Shown one piece after another: positions 38,032-57,030 of a stretch of DNA of 64,000 nucleotides. The notes under the pieces are model-generated. The model saw only the letters and a list, made by a program, of their open reading frames with translations. It did not search any database and was not told the DNA's origin. The stretch lies in assembly GCF_029633865.1 (NCBI RefSeq), contig NC_079216.1, forward strand, positions 67,538,199-67,602,198. The letters run 5' to 3'. A program made the translations under genes and the position numbers. Source of the DNA: Lampris incognitus. Taxonomy: Eukaryota > Chordata > Actinopteri > Lampriformes > Lampridae. The stretch's first letter is position 1; every line of letters starts with the position of its first letter.

Positions 38032-41000
38032 TCATAATTTGTACTTCTCCTTGGCTTGATCATTCAGTATACAGATGTGCTGCAAAACAAAGACAGATGA
38101 ATGTCAACGGGACAGAGCCTGTCCGTGTCAGGAGCATTTCCATTATACCGACAACAGTTTTCCTTCAAATCCCATGGAACCTCTAACGCTTTCTTTGTTT
38201 AAAGATAAAATGATAGAAATAGTAAACCCATGTGTGTGTGTTGCATCTGCCGACATCCCCAAACTATTTCTTCTTACAGATGTGCTTTGGTACCATGTGG
38301 TCTTTGTGTATATTTCAACAAGGATCCAGAGCACTCACGCTGAGATCTCGGAAGTATTCATTGTAGTCCAGAGCATAGCCCACCAGGAAGGCGTCGGGCA
38401 CCTCAAACCCGATGTCTGAAATAAAATATACAAACGCTGGCTGAGTGAGTCACACTAAAAATAGAAATAGCTAGAATAGAAAGTCAATATAATGAAATTA
38501 AATATCATGCACTGGTGGACGCGGGGGACATGTTGGAAACAAATGCCGCACGAGTGCCCTCTTGGATGCCCCTATGGTAGATAAAACATGACAAAGTGCC
38601 CTCTAGGGTGGCCCAATGTGCAAGACAACGTGGTGTAGCGCCCTCTAGGGTGCCTTTCCAGTGGATAGAACATGATTAAGTGCCCTCTAGGGTGCCCTTC
38701 CATGGACGCAATGTGGACTTTCTGTGCGCTGGTGCCCCACCACGTACAGCTGGTGCCCCACCACGTACAGCTGGTGCCCCACCACGTACAGCTGGTGCCC
38801 TTTTTATTTTTATTTTTTGCCCCGGCCCCTCAAACAGCCCGAGTCTGCCACTGATATCATGTGTACCATACAAGGCCCTACTTAATGTGATGTGACATAC
38901 ATCCACATTGTACAGCACAGATGGGATTTAGCCACATGACATTTACGCCGGTTAACAAAAAGGCCTCTCCGGTAGCTGAATAAGTTAACGGCATGAGTGC
39001 CTAACTGCAGGGTTTCCAGTAGCTAGGTAATTCTGGATTAACGGCTCACAACGGGAGGGTTGTGTATTTCAGGATCCTAGCTATAACCAGCGTGCCGTTT
39101 TGCCCTTTGGCAAAGCACTGTACCCCGGGCGGCGCTGTTCTGTGGCTGACACTATGCTGCTCCTGCTCTCAGCAACATAAGCAGCAAAATTACAAACCCA
39201 AGTCTGAACAACTGGATCAGCCGTCCCAGAATTACTCCAAGGAATCGCACTAGAAGTATGACAAGCATGAAAGATACTTCCACCTCAGAGTTGCCCTCCC
39301 AGCTAGGAGCGGGGCTTCTAAGAGAAACTGTGGCACCACCGCTCTACGATGCTGTGAGCCACGAGGTAAAAGTACAGTGACATTTCTTAGGTGTATGACG
39401 TGTGCACATGGACTCAAGAGGCCTGCAGCTTACTCAGAAAGCCACTTTATTTTTGTCATGGTGGGTTACGATGACATGTGTTCTCTGCTTTTAACCCATC
39501 CTGTTGTATAGGAGCAGTGGGGAGCTGCAGCGCCTGGGGACCAACTCCAGTTCTTCTTTCCACCGCCTTGCTCAGTGGCACAGGCAGGAGTATTAACCCT
39601 AACATGCATCTTTTTTTTTTTTAATAAATGTATTTCTGATTTTTCCCTTTTTATCCCAATTTAGTGGCCAATCGATCCCTATGTTAGTCCAATCACCCAC
39701 CCTCGCACTGCATGTGTTCGCCAACTGCATCTCTCCGGCCGGCAGTCTGGAAAGAGACACCTCGCCACTTTCGTGACAAGGTGAATCCAGGCCGAACCAC
39801 TGCTTTTTCCCCACACACAGAAACGCATTCATGTGATGAACACGAGCCGACTCCGCCCCCCTCCTGAAGACAGCGTTGCCAATTATTGCTGCTTCAACGA
39901 GTCCGGCCATAGTCGGATCTGACGAGACCGGGGCGCGAACCCCAGTCCCCAGTAGGCAACTGCATCGACACAAAGCCGATGTCATAGAATTAAATGTGTA
40001 TTTAAAAGAGCTGAAATTTATTTATTTGTAAGGGAAAAAGTACAGGGAACATTGACAGCTGCAGAAGCAGTGTCCAGTGTATACGTGTATATAGCTGAAC
40101 CTAATTTCCAACGCCAGTCCCTTGATGGTTGTTGATAGTTCAAGCAATCACTAAAATTACACAGTGCAGCTTAAAATCAGTGCAACAACCGTGCATGAAA
40201 ACACACAAACTCAGAATATTTATAGCATGAACTCAAGCCCTATATAGAATGCAACTTGACTGATTGACTGAAGTGTACAAATAATGACTAGTTGGTGTCA
40301 TGATTACAGTTCTGGCCAAGTCCTAACCAGGACTTGACTGTTGTGGAAAATGTTTTAAAATCCTGAATCTGCTTTAAGCTGGCAGATAGGGAATTCCAGA
40401 GGGCTGTGCCTTTAATTGAGACTGCAGTTTGTGCAAAGGAAGTCTTACAGTGTCTAATGCTACAGTTTCTTTCAGGTGTTAATGGCAGTACAGTGAAGTC
40501 TAGTTATGAAAGTGTTGAAAATTGATGGAGATACTAGATGGTGGAGACATTTAAATATACATGTGAGGTTGGAGTAATTAATGAAAATGTAAAAACTGAG
40601 AAGATTATACTTCTGTAGAATATTACAGTGATGAAATCTCTTTTTCCCTTTTTCCCCACCTCCCCCTCTGCCGATCTGGGGAGAGCTGCAGACTGCCACG
40701 TCTCCTCCCATACATGAGGAGTCGCCAGCCGCTTCTTTTCACCTGTGAGGAGTTTCTCCAGGGGGACGTAGCGCGTGGGAGGTTCACACTATTCCCTCCA
40801 GTTCCCCCTCCCCCTGGAACAGGCGCCTGGACCAACCAGAGGAGGTGCTAGTGGAGCGACCAGGACACATACCCACATCCGCCTTCCCACCCGCAGGCAC
40901 GGCCAATTGTGTCTGTAGGGACGACCGACCAAGCTGGAGGTAACACGGGGATTTGAACCAACGATCCCCATGTTGGTAGGCAATGAAATAGACTGCCACA

Positions 41001-44000
41001 GCACCCAGACGCCCCCGAAATCTCAGTGGTTTCTTGGCAAGAACTTTGATAGCTTAATTATAAAGGGACGTTAGTGGTTTAATGGCAGAGGCTGATGCCT
41101 CAGACCAAGAGGTTATGAGAGAGTATGAGAGATGAGGAAAAAAACATTGCATGGATAAATATTAAAGCTGTATGACATGGTAAGCAGTGTCTGATTTGCC
41201 TAAAGGTTTGAAGATTAGCCCTAACAGTTCTACCTAACTTTTTTAAACCTTAACTGAAGGTCCAAAACAATCCCAAGACACAAACTCCTGTGCTGTCTCT
41301 AGTTTATCATCTTTAATCTTCACTTTGAAAGTATCTGTGACTGGGAGCGTTCCGACTGAGAAGCACATAGCGACAGTTTTTTTTAACATTCAGTGTTGGG
41401 CAGGAAGTGTCAAATCAGTGTGCCACCTTTCCCAGGCAGTCTGTTAGTTTGGCTGCAGTAATAGTAGATGTTTTTGCTGCCACAAATAAAACAATATCAT
41501 CAGCATACATTTGTAGCCCAATTCAGATGTTGTTGATATATATAAGCTAAACAACAAAGGACCAAGAAATGATCCTTGTGGTATGCCCCTTTTATTTTCA
41601 TGGTAATCCGATTTGAAGTGACCGATGGTGACCTGTTGACTCATATGTCATAAATAAGAATTAAACCATGTTTTTGCTTGAGAAGAAAAATTACATTAAG
41701 CCAATTTGGACAGAAGGATGTCATGACTGACAGCATCAAATGCCCTTTTGAGGTCTAGAAAGACTGCACCAACTACATGCCACCTATCCAAAAAGAGTTT
41801 GATGTTTTCAAGCAGATAGCAATTAGCTAATTCCGTTGAATGCTTGGATCTGAAACCAAATCGATTTGACTACAAGAGATTATTATCCTCCAAATATGTC
41901 TTTAATTGTTGTGCTAAAACCTTTTCTAAGACATTGGAAAAAAATTGAAGTATGGAAATTGGCCTGTAATTTGTAGTCAGGTTAGCTGCACCTGACTTGA
42001 AAATGGGGGGAAATTAGACATATATTTAGTAATCTTAGAAAACATTTATTGACTAAGTCTACCAATTTGCTGTATTTAAAGCTTAATGTATATCAGTGCT
42101 CTGTGAAAAAAATAGATGCTTGCTCTTTTACTGTCTGTATGGGGTTGGGGCTTAAGCTGCCAATACTGCACAGCGGAAAGTCAAAAGCTTATACAGCAGC
42201 AGCTGTCCTTGAGGGGCTATCTTAAAGAGATTATCTGACTCCAACCTAAAAGCATTACATAATCCCAGACAATGTCAATGTGTGGCTACCTCAGACAAGA
42301 GTTGGCACATTAAAAATCCTGCTCAGCTACATATGGGGTAGATTTCCTGAAACTATTTGCTAAAGTTACACAACAATATTCAACACCATTAAATCCATAC
42401 CCCTTACTCTGCATCTCTACAAGATGCACCATTATGATGGGGTGTGTGTGGTAGGCATAAAGTGAGCAGCACGGTTTACCAATATGACACACAAAACAAG
42501 GCGTCTGATGAATAAATATAGGTACTCACAGTCTGGCCTGTAGCCTGAACTCCTTGGGGTTCTCTTCACTAGCAGGCTGAATTGTCGGAACATATAATGA
42601 AACAAAAAGAAAAATTGGGCCAAATACATATATAAGAGAATTGGTTAGACATGAACATGAGAAGAAGATATTGGAACCATGATCCCGTTAACACTATGTC
42701 TGGAAACAGACAGACGGCAATGGTGGTCCTGCAGAGCACCTTGTCTAATCAAACAGCATAGCAGGGACTCAGTCTGACAGCTGGGTTATGATGCTCGTTT
42801 TACCTGCATGAAAGTGAGCGTACAACTGATCACCTGGGGGTCATTTCATGGGACTTAGCAGGACTTATTAAAACTTTGTTCAACAAGACTGAATTCTTAT
42901 TTGCAATGATATCGTCTCAATAGGCACCTTGAGGGGCCAGGGGTTAACACAAGTACAAAATACAATAAAATAAGAGGCCAGGACATATACCACGAATACA
43001 TGAGATAACACTCAGCATAATAATAGAGAGTATACGAAGAGGGGACATGCAGCGACAATACTATCTGGCTAGGCATTCATGGCTGGTAATAAACTCCCTC
43101 ATTTCATTTTTAACATGTGCCTGCACATTGTTTTTAATGACAATAAAAATTTAATTGAAATTATTACACAGAAACACCAAAACATAGCAGGGACTGGAGT
43201 ACAGCTCAAAAACGTAAAGCAAAAAGCGACAAACACACAAGGCACAGAAACATAATTCTGTTATGATTACTCTAGCACAGCAGGGATATCAACCTAGCTG
43301 AGCGGAGGATATAGTATATTCCCTGCACAATAAATCCAAAACCCCTCAAATTCACGCACAGAGCGGCAACAGACACTTGCATTAATTGTAAACCATTACA
43401 GGAGTCAAAGGAATCCCTTGCACATATAAGAGAGCGATGGCATCGACCTCTACAGTGCAGTTAATGGTATGGCAGATTAATTCTTTAAGCTGCTCACTCA
43501 CTCAAATAACATCTCTAGTACAGTGCTTAAGAGGAGAGTGTCCATTAGCCGAGAGGACGGACTGTTGTCTGCACCGTCTCCACTGACAGACGCACATCGT
43601 CCATTAAGGCCGTTAAGATGGAGCTCTACTTTTCCCAACGTCCCTAGACTGCAAAACGGCATGTAATGGCACTCACCTTACAACTTTAACCATCTTGGGA
43701 CTGCAGTCGTTTAGCAGAGAAAGCAGTGTCTGCATTGTCCTCCCCGTCTCCACGATATCCTGCAAGACCACACATACAGAAAAAAAAACTGCGGCACCAC
43801 ACCAAAAATTAAAAAAAGACAGATCACATTATATATAATGGACAGAGTTAGCAGTAAGGTGTGGGAGGATGCACCGAATACAACAGTTCTTTAGAAATCA
43901 GTTTGATCTCTACCATTCTTGTACATTTGGGACCTTGGTCTGTTATGGAAAAGAATGTGAAAAAAGGAATGGATAACAGGGCGGGTCATGATCAGGTGCC

Positions 44001-47000
44001 AACATGAATCTGAAGGAAATCCTAACATGGGGGGGTGTCTAAATTATGTTTTTTATGAGGAATTTAAATGAGCTTATTTTTTTGGATAAATAGATGGAAA
44101 ACATTTACACAGAACTAAAGACAAACAATTTTTTTAAATATAAAAAAATCTTACCTCAACTATCAAAACATTCTGCATAAAAATAAAATGAAAAAGTTGT
44201 TCAGACAGAGAGATTTTCAAGCAGTTTTATTTACAGTTTACAGCCCAACATAACTCTAGCACTTAATCATAAATGGAAAATGCCGTATGTCCATAAACAA
44301 CACTAACCTTTCCCTTTAGGCTGGATAGTTCATCCCCTCCAATGACTTTGACATTGTTTGTGGACTTGTCATCCTGGGGAATGCAAAGAGGGGGGAACAT
44401 GCACCCATCAGTGTGCTTGCACCCATGGATCAGATTTGACTTGTTTGCACTATACCGATATCACAAATGAACCCTACAAGTACATATACTGATCAGCCAA
44501 AACATTAAAACCACCTGCCTAATACTGTGAAGGTCCCCTTCACACCGCCAAAACAGCTCTGACCCATTGAGGCATGGGCTCCACAAGACCTCTGAAGGTG
44601 TCCTCTGGTATCTGGGACCAGGATGTTAGCAGCAGATCCTTTAAATCCTGTAAGTGGCAAGGTGGGGCCTCCATGGATTGGACTTGTTTTTCCAGCACAT
44701 CCCACAGATGCTCGGTCGCACTGAGATCTGGGATATTTGGAAGCCAAGACAACACCTTGAACTCCTTGTCATGTTCCTCAAACCATTCCTGAGCAATTTT
44801 TACAGTGTGGCAGGGGGCATTATCCTGCTGAAAGAGGCCACTGCCATCAGGCAACACCATTGCCATGAAGGGTGTACCTGGTCCGCAACGATGTTTAGTT
44901 AGGTGGTACATATTAAAGTACCATACACATGAATGCCAGGACCCAAGGTTTCCCAGCAGAACATTGCCCAGAGTATCTTCCCTTCTTCCCATAGTGCCTC
45001 CTGGTGCCATCTCTTCCCCAGGTAAACTACACAACGCCCCTGGTCGTCCCCATGACGTAAAAGAAAATGTGATTAATCAGACCAGGCAACCTTCTTCCAC
45101 TGCTCCATGTCCAGCTCTGATGCTCACATGCCCATTGTAGGTGCTTTCAGCGGTGGACAGGGGTCATCATGGGCACGCTGACCGGTCAGCGGCTACGCAG
45201 CCTCATACACATCAAGCTGTGATGCACTGTGTTTCCTAACACCTGTCTATCATAGCCAGCGTTAACTTTCTCAGCAATTTCAGCTACAGTAGCTCTTCAG
45301 TGGGCTCGGACCAGATGGGCTAGCCTTCACTCCCCACGTGCATCAATGAGCCCTGGGCACCCATGACCCTGTCGCCGGTTCCCCAGTTGTCGTTCCTTGG
45401 ACCGCTTTTGGTAGGTGCTGACCAGTGCAATGCAGTGGTCTGTAGAGGTGCACATACAGAGGTGCATTGCATACCAGGAACACACCACAAAACCTGCCGT
45501 TTTGGAGACACACTGACCCAGTCGTCTAGCCATCACAATTTGGCCCTTGTCAGAGTCACTCAGATCCTTACACTTGCCCATTTTTCCTGCTTCCGACCCA
45601 TCAACTGCATGAACTGACTGTCCACTTGCTGCCTGATATATCCCACCCCTTGACAGGTGCCACTGTAACGAGATAATCAATATTATTCACTTACCCGTCA
45701 GTGGTTTTAATGTTTTGGCTGATCAGTGTACACAACACAAAGTTGGTGCTGTGATACTCCCCAGTTATTCAACAAGATTTTTCTGTCATATGTCACCACA
45801 CCAGTTGTATACAATTTACATCAACACAAGCTGGAAATGAAGTGAAAAGGCCTGCTCACATAGTAGCTCTTGAGCCTAATGAAATCCACCGTCAACGGGA
45901 CTGATTCATCGCTGTTCCGGTTTAGTGCCTTGATGTAGTCCAGCAGGTCCGCAAAGAACTTGTAGCCTCCTTTGAGAACACATAGAGCAACAATGTGGTG
46001 TCCCCCCATATCACGGATAATATCACGGGCCAGACGTTCTGTCCTGGATGGGACAGACAGAAAGGAGAGGTTGAGAGAGAGGCACGATGAAACACAATTA
46101 GGTTTACACAACCCACACGATACAACCCATGAAGAGATCCTCAACATAATTTAACATAATGCTTTAAACACAACGAACAATTAATTATGCATTTCATTGC
46201 AAATGCAGTTCAAGCCCCAACCTCATTTTATGCAAACTACATAACATAAATAACAAACAACAGGAGCTACACCGTCGTTTGTGAGTCACATAAACAAAAA
46301 TAAAAAGGGTTGAAGAGACAACCGGACCCACAAAGATCCGAGGTGGAAATATCAGGTTTCTCCATGGACTTGGCATTGGTGGGTGACTGGTGTCGGCTGT
46401 TTTTACCTGTCCATGATCAGGCCGTGGGGGATGATGACCCTGTCCAGATCGTTCTCATAATGCCTGGGGACACAGAAAAGGTCCAACTCGTGGCCTTTCT
46501 CGTCATCGGCAATCTGGGACAGAAAGGCATTCCTTCAACTCCGCACAAACGTTCGGCACCGACAGAAAACGTGCACCTTTTAGAGACGGTGAGGTAACCC
46601 CACCCTGGCCCAGGGGGGTGGTGGGCAGTCTTATCCACACAGGGTCTTTGTTCCAACCGAGCAGGTCCGCCCCTGACTGCGTCTCCTAGTCAAGTTCCTC
46701 AGCCCAGGCTGCTGGTTGACTAGTAGGGTCAGGTGTGTAACTGCTTGGTTGGAACCACAACCTTCACCCACACCGGCCCTGTCTGGACGAGACTGCCCAC
46801 CCCTGGCCCAGCACCACCCCTGGCCCACTGCCCACCCCTGGTCCAGCACCACCCCTGGTCCACTGCCCACCCCTGGTCCAGCACCACCCCTGGTCCACTG
46901 CCCACCCCTGGTCCACTGCCCACCCCTGGCCCAGCACCACCCCTGACCCAGCACCACCGAGCATCTCGACCACCTGTTCAGTAACGTGCCAGCGTGAACG

Positions 47001-47194
47001 AATACACCTGAACGCAATTACATGTGCGTTCAGCCCGCCGCAGCCCAAATGCGCAGTGCCGGAACCACACCCTGCCGGCCGAACTAGTTGACGGAACCGA
47101 AAGGCGGATCCGCCGGTCGGAGAGCCTGAGGCAGACGGCGAGGAAGCTACCGTTTAATCCAGACCGCCATTCTTACCTGGAGGAAGGAGGCCAT
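38032..47194 (-). CDS. hprt1: HPRT1-like hypoxanthine phosphoribosyltransferase
   Basis: Nine coding exons on the minus strand: 47177-47194, 46407-46513, 45860-46043, 44308-44373, 44155-44172, 43677-43759, 42530-42576, 38339-38415 and 38032-38079. Exons 2-9 have exactly the human lengths (107, 184, 66, 18, 83, 47, 77, 48 nt). The 215-aa product starts [19 protein letters not shown]. It keeps [20 protein letters not shown], the PRPP loop [15 protein letters not shown] and [10 protein letters not shown] with the purine-contacting Lys. It ends [17 protein letters not shown] makes IMP and GMP from free purines and PRPP in the cytosol. The position of human Asp137, the general base, is Glu here (residue 135), and PDKF reads PDAF. 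The protein could be the teleost hprt1-like paralogue rather than the strict orthologue. Confidence 0.92.
38515..38860. repeat. degenerate GTGCCCTCTAGGGTG repeat with 21-bp array
   Basis: Four irregularly spaced copies of a GTGCCCTCTAGGGTGCCC-like palindromic word are followed by three and a third copies of a 21-bp unit, CTGGTGCCCCACCACGTACA plus G, at 38729-38800. It lies in HPRT1 intron 7. It resembles a scattered fish repeat that I cannot name. Confidence 0.6.
39435..39608 (-). mobile_element. SINE type A tail fragment, short-tail subtype
   Basis: Minus-strand match to the tail of 3252-3568, with ACCAACTCCAGTTCTTCTTT and AGGCAGGAGTATTAACCCTA on the plus strand. It abuts the poly-T (minus-strand poly-A) end of the SINE at 39609-39985. 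Confidence 0.6.
39609..39985 (-). mobile_element. SINE type C, tRNA-headed
   Basis: On the minus strand it starts with CATCGGCTTTGTGTCGATGC, then GGGGTTCGCGCCCCGG as a B-box-like word. It continues to TTGGACTAACATAGGGATCG and ends in an A-rich tail (plus-strand T run at 39609-39621). Only one copy is in this window. It lies in HPRT1 intron 7. Confidence 0.6.
40300..42010 (-). mobile_element. LINE reverse-transcriptase remnant (L2/CR1/Rex1 group)
   Basis: The minus strand contains RT pieces such as [18 protein letters not shown] (about 41540-41600) and, further 3', [20 protein letters not shown] with TTVKSWLG (about 40310-40410). Many frames are broken. It is interrupted by a type B SINE at 40641-41016. 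It lies in HPRT1 intron 7. Confidence 0.7.
40641..41016 (-). mobile_element. SINE type B nested in a LINE, with target duplication
   Basis: Same family as 15093-15539, on the minus strand. The 8-bp word GAAATCTC flanks it at 40633-40640 and 41017-41024. The interrupted sequence is the LINE remnant on both sides. Confidence 0.8.
44487..45730 (-). mobile_element. Tc1-like DNA transposon, full length, decayed
   Basis: Perfect 26-bp inverted ends (CTGATCAGCCAAAACATTAA... and its complement) with TA at the left border. The minus strand encodes a transposase starting [20 protein letters not shown], the helix-turn-helix part. It ends with [20 protein letters not shown] and [17 protein letters not shown], holding the second Asp and the final Glu of DD34E. 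Several stops and frame changes split it. It is in HPRT1 intron 3. Confidence 0.85.
46796..46960. repeat. CACCC-rich minisatellite in HPRT1 intron 1
   Basis: About four and a half units of 35 bp. Each unit is made of two halves related to CCCACCCCTGG(T/C)CCA, giving about nine CCACCCCTGG words on the plus strand. It lies about 220 bp inside the first intron. Confidence 0.85.
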
Positions 47195-47610
47195 GCTAGC
47201 GTGTGGTCCGTTCACTCACGCCGAGATGTGAGGAGTCATGTCCCCGCGGCCTCAGCGACGAGCAGACGTGCGCCGGCGGCCCTTCACGCCGATGTGTCCC
47301 CTTGACGACCGACTTCTTCGTGGGCGACGAGCGTCGAGGCGATCTCTCGCTCTCTGTCGCTGCGGGGGTTTAAACGGTGACGTCACAATCCAGTTTACCC
47401 TCCCAATAATCTGGTTGAGCGGACGGACGGGACGCAGCCTGCAGGAGCGCAAGCGGCAGCCGCGGTACCGTCGGTACCGGTGCCCAGCAGCAGCAGCAGC
47501 AGAAGAAGAAGAAGTGTGACGCAGCTTTTCAAAGAAGCAAGTTTACAGAAGCTTCGAGTAGCTTATGGCGACGCTATGAGATAAGAATACTGCTAGATAG
47601 TGTGTGTGTG

Positions 47611-47716
47611 TGGCTGCAGGAGGCTGCAGGAGGCTGCAGGAGGCTGCAGGAGGCTGCAGGAGGCTGCAGGAGGCTGCAGGAGGCTGCAGGAGGCTGCAGG
47701 AGGCTGCAGGAGGCTG
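47611..47716. repeat. 10-bp tandem array AGGCTGCAGG, 10 copies
   Basis: Ten direct copies of AGGCTGCAGG (first copy TGGCTGCAGG) without interruption, then a partial copy. Each unit has a CTGCAG site. It starts about 420 bp upstream of the HPRT1 start codon. Confidence 0.95.
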
Positions 47717-47984
47717 TGCCACACGGTACCAGTCCCGGCAGCGGGACCCCTGGTAGAGCTGCAGCCTCCTTATAAGACACCGACTTGTTCGTCTGTGTCG
47801 TTTTATTGTGTTTACTGTGTCTTGTCTGGGGGTTGTCTCCGTCTGTTATGGACCCCTCGATCACGGCGGTGCTGCTGGGTCAGGTTCGGCTGCTCCTCGC
47901 CCAGAACGTCTCCATCTCCAGTGTGTAGTTCTGTCAGGCTTTCAGAGTGAATTCACTTTTACTGAGACGAGCCCAACGACGCTG

Positions 47985-48095
47985 GGGTAGGCTGCAGCAT
48001 CCCCGGCCGCGACCCGGACAGCAGGATAAGCGGCTTGGATGATGGATGATGGACGGCTGGATGGGTGATGGATGGCTGGATGGATGATGGATGGA
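47985..48095 (+). mobile_element. SINE type A tail fragment
   Basis: Contains GGTAGGCTGCAGCATCCCCG, GCAGGATAAGCGGCTTGGAT and a degenerate (GGAT)n tail of about 70 bp. Head and body are missing. Confidence 0.6.
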
Positions 48096-48701
48096 TGAGA
48101 TGCCCATATTTCATCCTTTTTCCATTCAGATAAAGTTCTTACAACATACCACCATAGTTGAGGCAGGCAACCCGAAAAACCTTTAATATAATCCCAATTT
48201 AATGTGATTGAGAAACATTTTCTCCAACTTACAAAATAGCAAAACAAGGTGTTTTACAACACCGGGAGCAAACTGCGAAAACAGAATATACATGTTCTTT
48301 CAGTAAAGAACACAAATGACAGAAACACCATCTCGTCCTCCGTACGACATCGAAAGTCTCGAGTGCCTGTTCAGACTGCAAGGCCAAATCTCAAGTGACA
48401 CCACCCTCCATATAGAGCCCTACTTTTAGCATGAGACCCATTTAATAAACTGTACTCAGGACTAAATTGGAGCACCATCAGCATGAAGAAGGTATGATTT
48501 GAGTGACAGTCTAGCACATTGGTGCCCAACCCTGCTCCTGGAGTGCTACCATCCTGCCGTTTTTCACCCCGACCCTGATTTAACACACCTGATTCTACTA
48601 ACTAGCTACTGACCAAGACTTTGATTAATTGACTCAGACGTGTTAAATCAGGGCTGCAGTGAAAACCGGCAGGGTTGGGCACCACTGGTAGCAGAAAACA
48701 C

Positions 48702-55649
<6,948 letters not shown>

Positions 55650-56685
55650 ATGGTAGGAAACAAGTTATCATGACGCTGTCGTGTCAGGTGGCTGTAATTA
55701 TAATCAGAAGCGCCTCCTTTAATTGAATTTTAATAGGCCTTTTGTATGTGTATCAGTCTGTTTCTCAGCCAACTCAGGAAAACATGAGAAACTGTACTGA
55801 AACCTGTGACCTGCCGAACCAATATCTTAGAGATGCAGTCACTGTTGTGTTGGTTGCTTTAGCTAGTTGCGTTAGCTAGTTGCGTTAGCCCCTTTTTATG
55901 GTGTTTATTATGTAAAATGTGATAAGCACACGTATTCTGCTCTGTCCCTCAGGTTGAAGCCGAGGAAACGTTGAAGAGGATCAAGACACACAGGGGTGTG
56001 ATTGGCACTATAGTTGTTAATGCAGAGGGTATGTCATTAATCAGACAACCTAGATAGTGTGGTCTTCCTTCTCTTTATTAGGCCTCTCCATTCTACTTTG
56101 TACCACTGGGGAGTTGCACTTAATTTCGTTGTACAGCTATGCAATGACAGATAAAGGCATTCACTCACTCACTCACTCACTCACTCACTTATTCACTTAT
56201 TCATTCATTCATGCCTAGCATACAACTGAATTGCACTTTGAATAATTTTGTCCCCCTGATGTGTGATAGATGTTTTGGTACACTGCCTGCCTGACTGTAA
56301 AGCTGGTACAATAACGTTATTATTGCCTTTAGGTATTCCAATAAGAACTACCTTTGACAATTCCACAACTGTTCAGTATGCAGGACTGCTGCAGCAGCTC
56401 ACCATGAAAGCCAGGAGCACGATTCGAGACATTGACCCTCAGAATGACCTCACATTTCTCCGCATTCGTTCCAGGAAACATGAGATCATGGTAGCACCAG
56501 GTAAGGGTAGCGCAGGTCTTGGCATCATAGACATCACTGACTTCACGACAATCATGAGCAAAATCGTTTAATACTTTGATTAGTAAAGGTGTTAATTATA
56601 GTCGCTAAACGCCTTTCTGCTTTTGTTTCCCTGTTCTCCAGAAAACGAGTTTCTGCTGATAGTCATCCAGAACCCAAGTGAATAG
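55650..56685 (+). CDS. dynlrb2: DYNLRB2-like dynein light chain roadblock
   Basis: Four coding exons: 55650-55652, 55953-56028, 56333-56500 and 56642-56685. They give 96 aa, the exact length of human DYNLRB1/2. The first coding exon contributes only the ATG, immediately followed by a GTAGGA donor. The protein reads [60 protein letters not shown] and [20 protein letters not shown], ending [15 protein letters not shown] and HEIMVAP favour DYNLRB2 over DYNLRB1. The roadblock/LC7 fold dimerises and sits on the dynein intermediate chain, supporting cytoplasmic and ciliary transport. It is divergent from PSMD7. Confidence 0.93.
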
Positions 56686-57030
56686 CCTTCAGCCATGCTC
56701 ATGAGAGTCAGGCTTTGGTTTGTCACATGGTGAACTTTGCTTCTTTTTTTAAGCAAAAGGACCTTTAGGGAGCTTTTTAGTAGTGTTTGATTTGTTTATT
56801 GTCAATTCCATTTTTGTGACTTTTTTTTTTACTTGGCATAAGGTTTTGTTTGTTCTAGTTTTGTGCATGTCTTCCCTCCTATGTCTCTGTGTTGATATTC
56901 AATATAATTCCTTATTTTTCATATAGGAGACACAATCATTAATTGGTAATGGCACAATGCCACCATGGCAATGATTGTGCCTTTAACACTAGTAATGTAT
57001 TTAATAAAGCAACATATATATCCTACCTAT
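56686..57030 (+). other. dynlrb2: DYNLRB2 3' UTR with AATAAA at 57003-57008
   Basis: T-rich, no open frame of note. AATAAA in TTTAATAAAGCAAC is the first canonical signal after the stop codon. Confidence 0.6.

Larger units (their letters stand above)
47195..48700. other. HPRT1 upstream / PSMD7 3' flank
   Basis: CpG-rich to about 47500, consistent with the HPRT1 promoter. It holds the 10-bp array at 47611-47716 and a type A SINE tail at 47985-48095. From about 48100 the sequence is unique and probably contains the PSMD7 3' UTR, read on the minus strand. No additional gene was supported. Confidence 0.5.

Noticed and set aside
56263-56571. 102-codon frame overlapping DYNLRB2 exon 3
   Set aside because: Both ends are intron read-through; the spliced form gives the exact family length and C-terminus.
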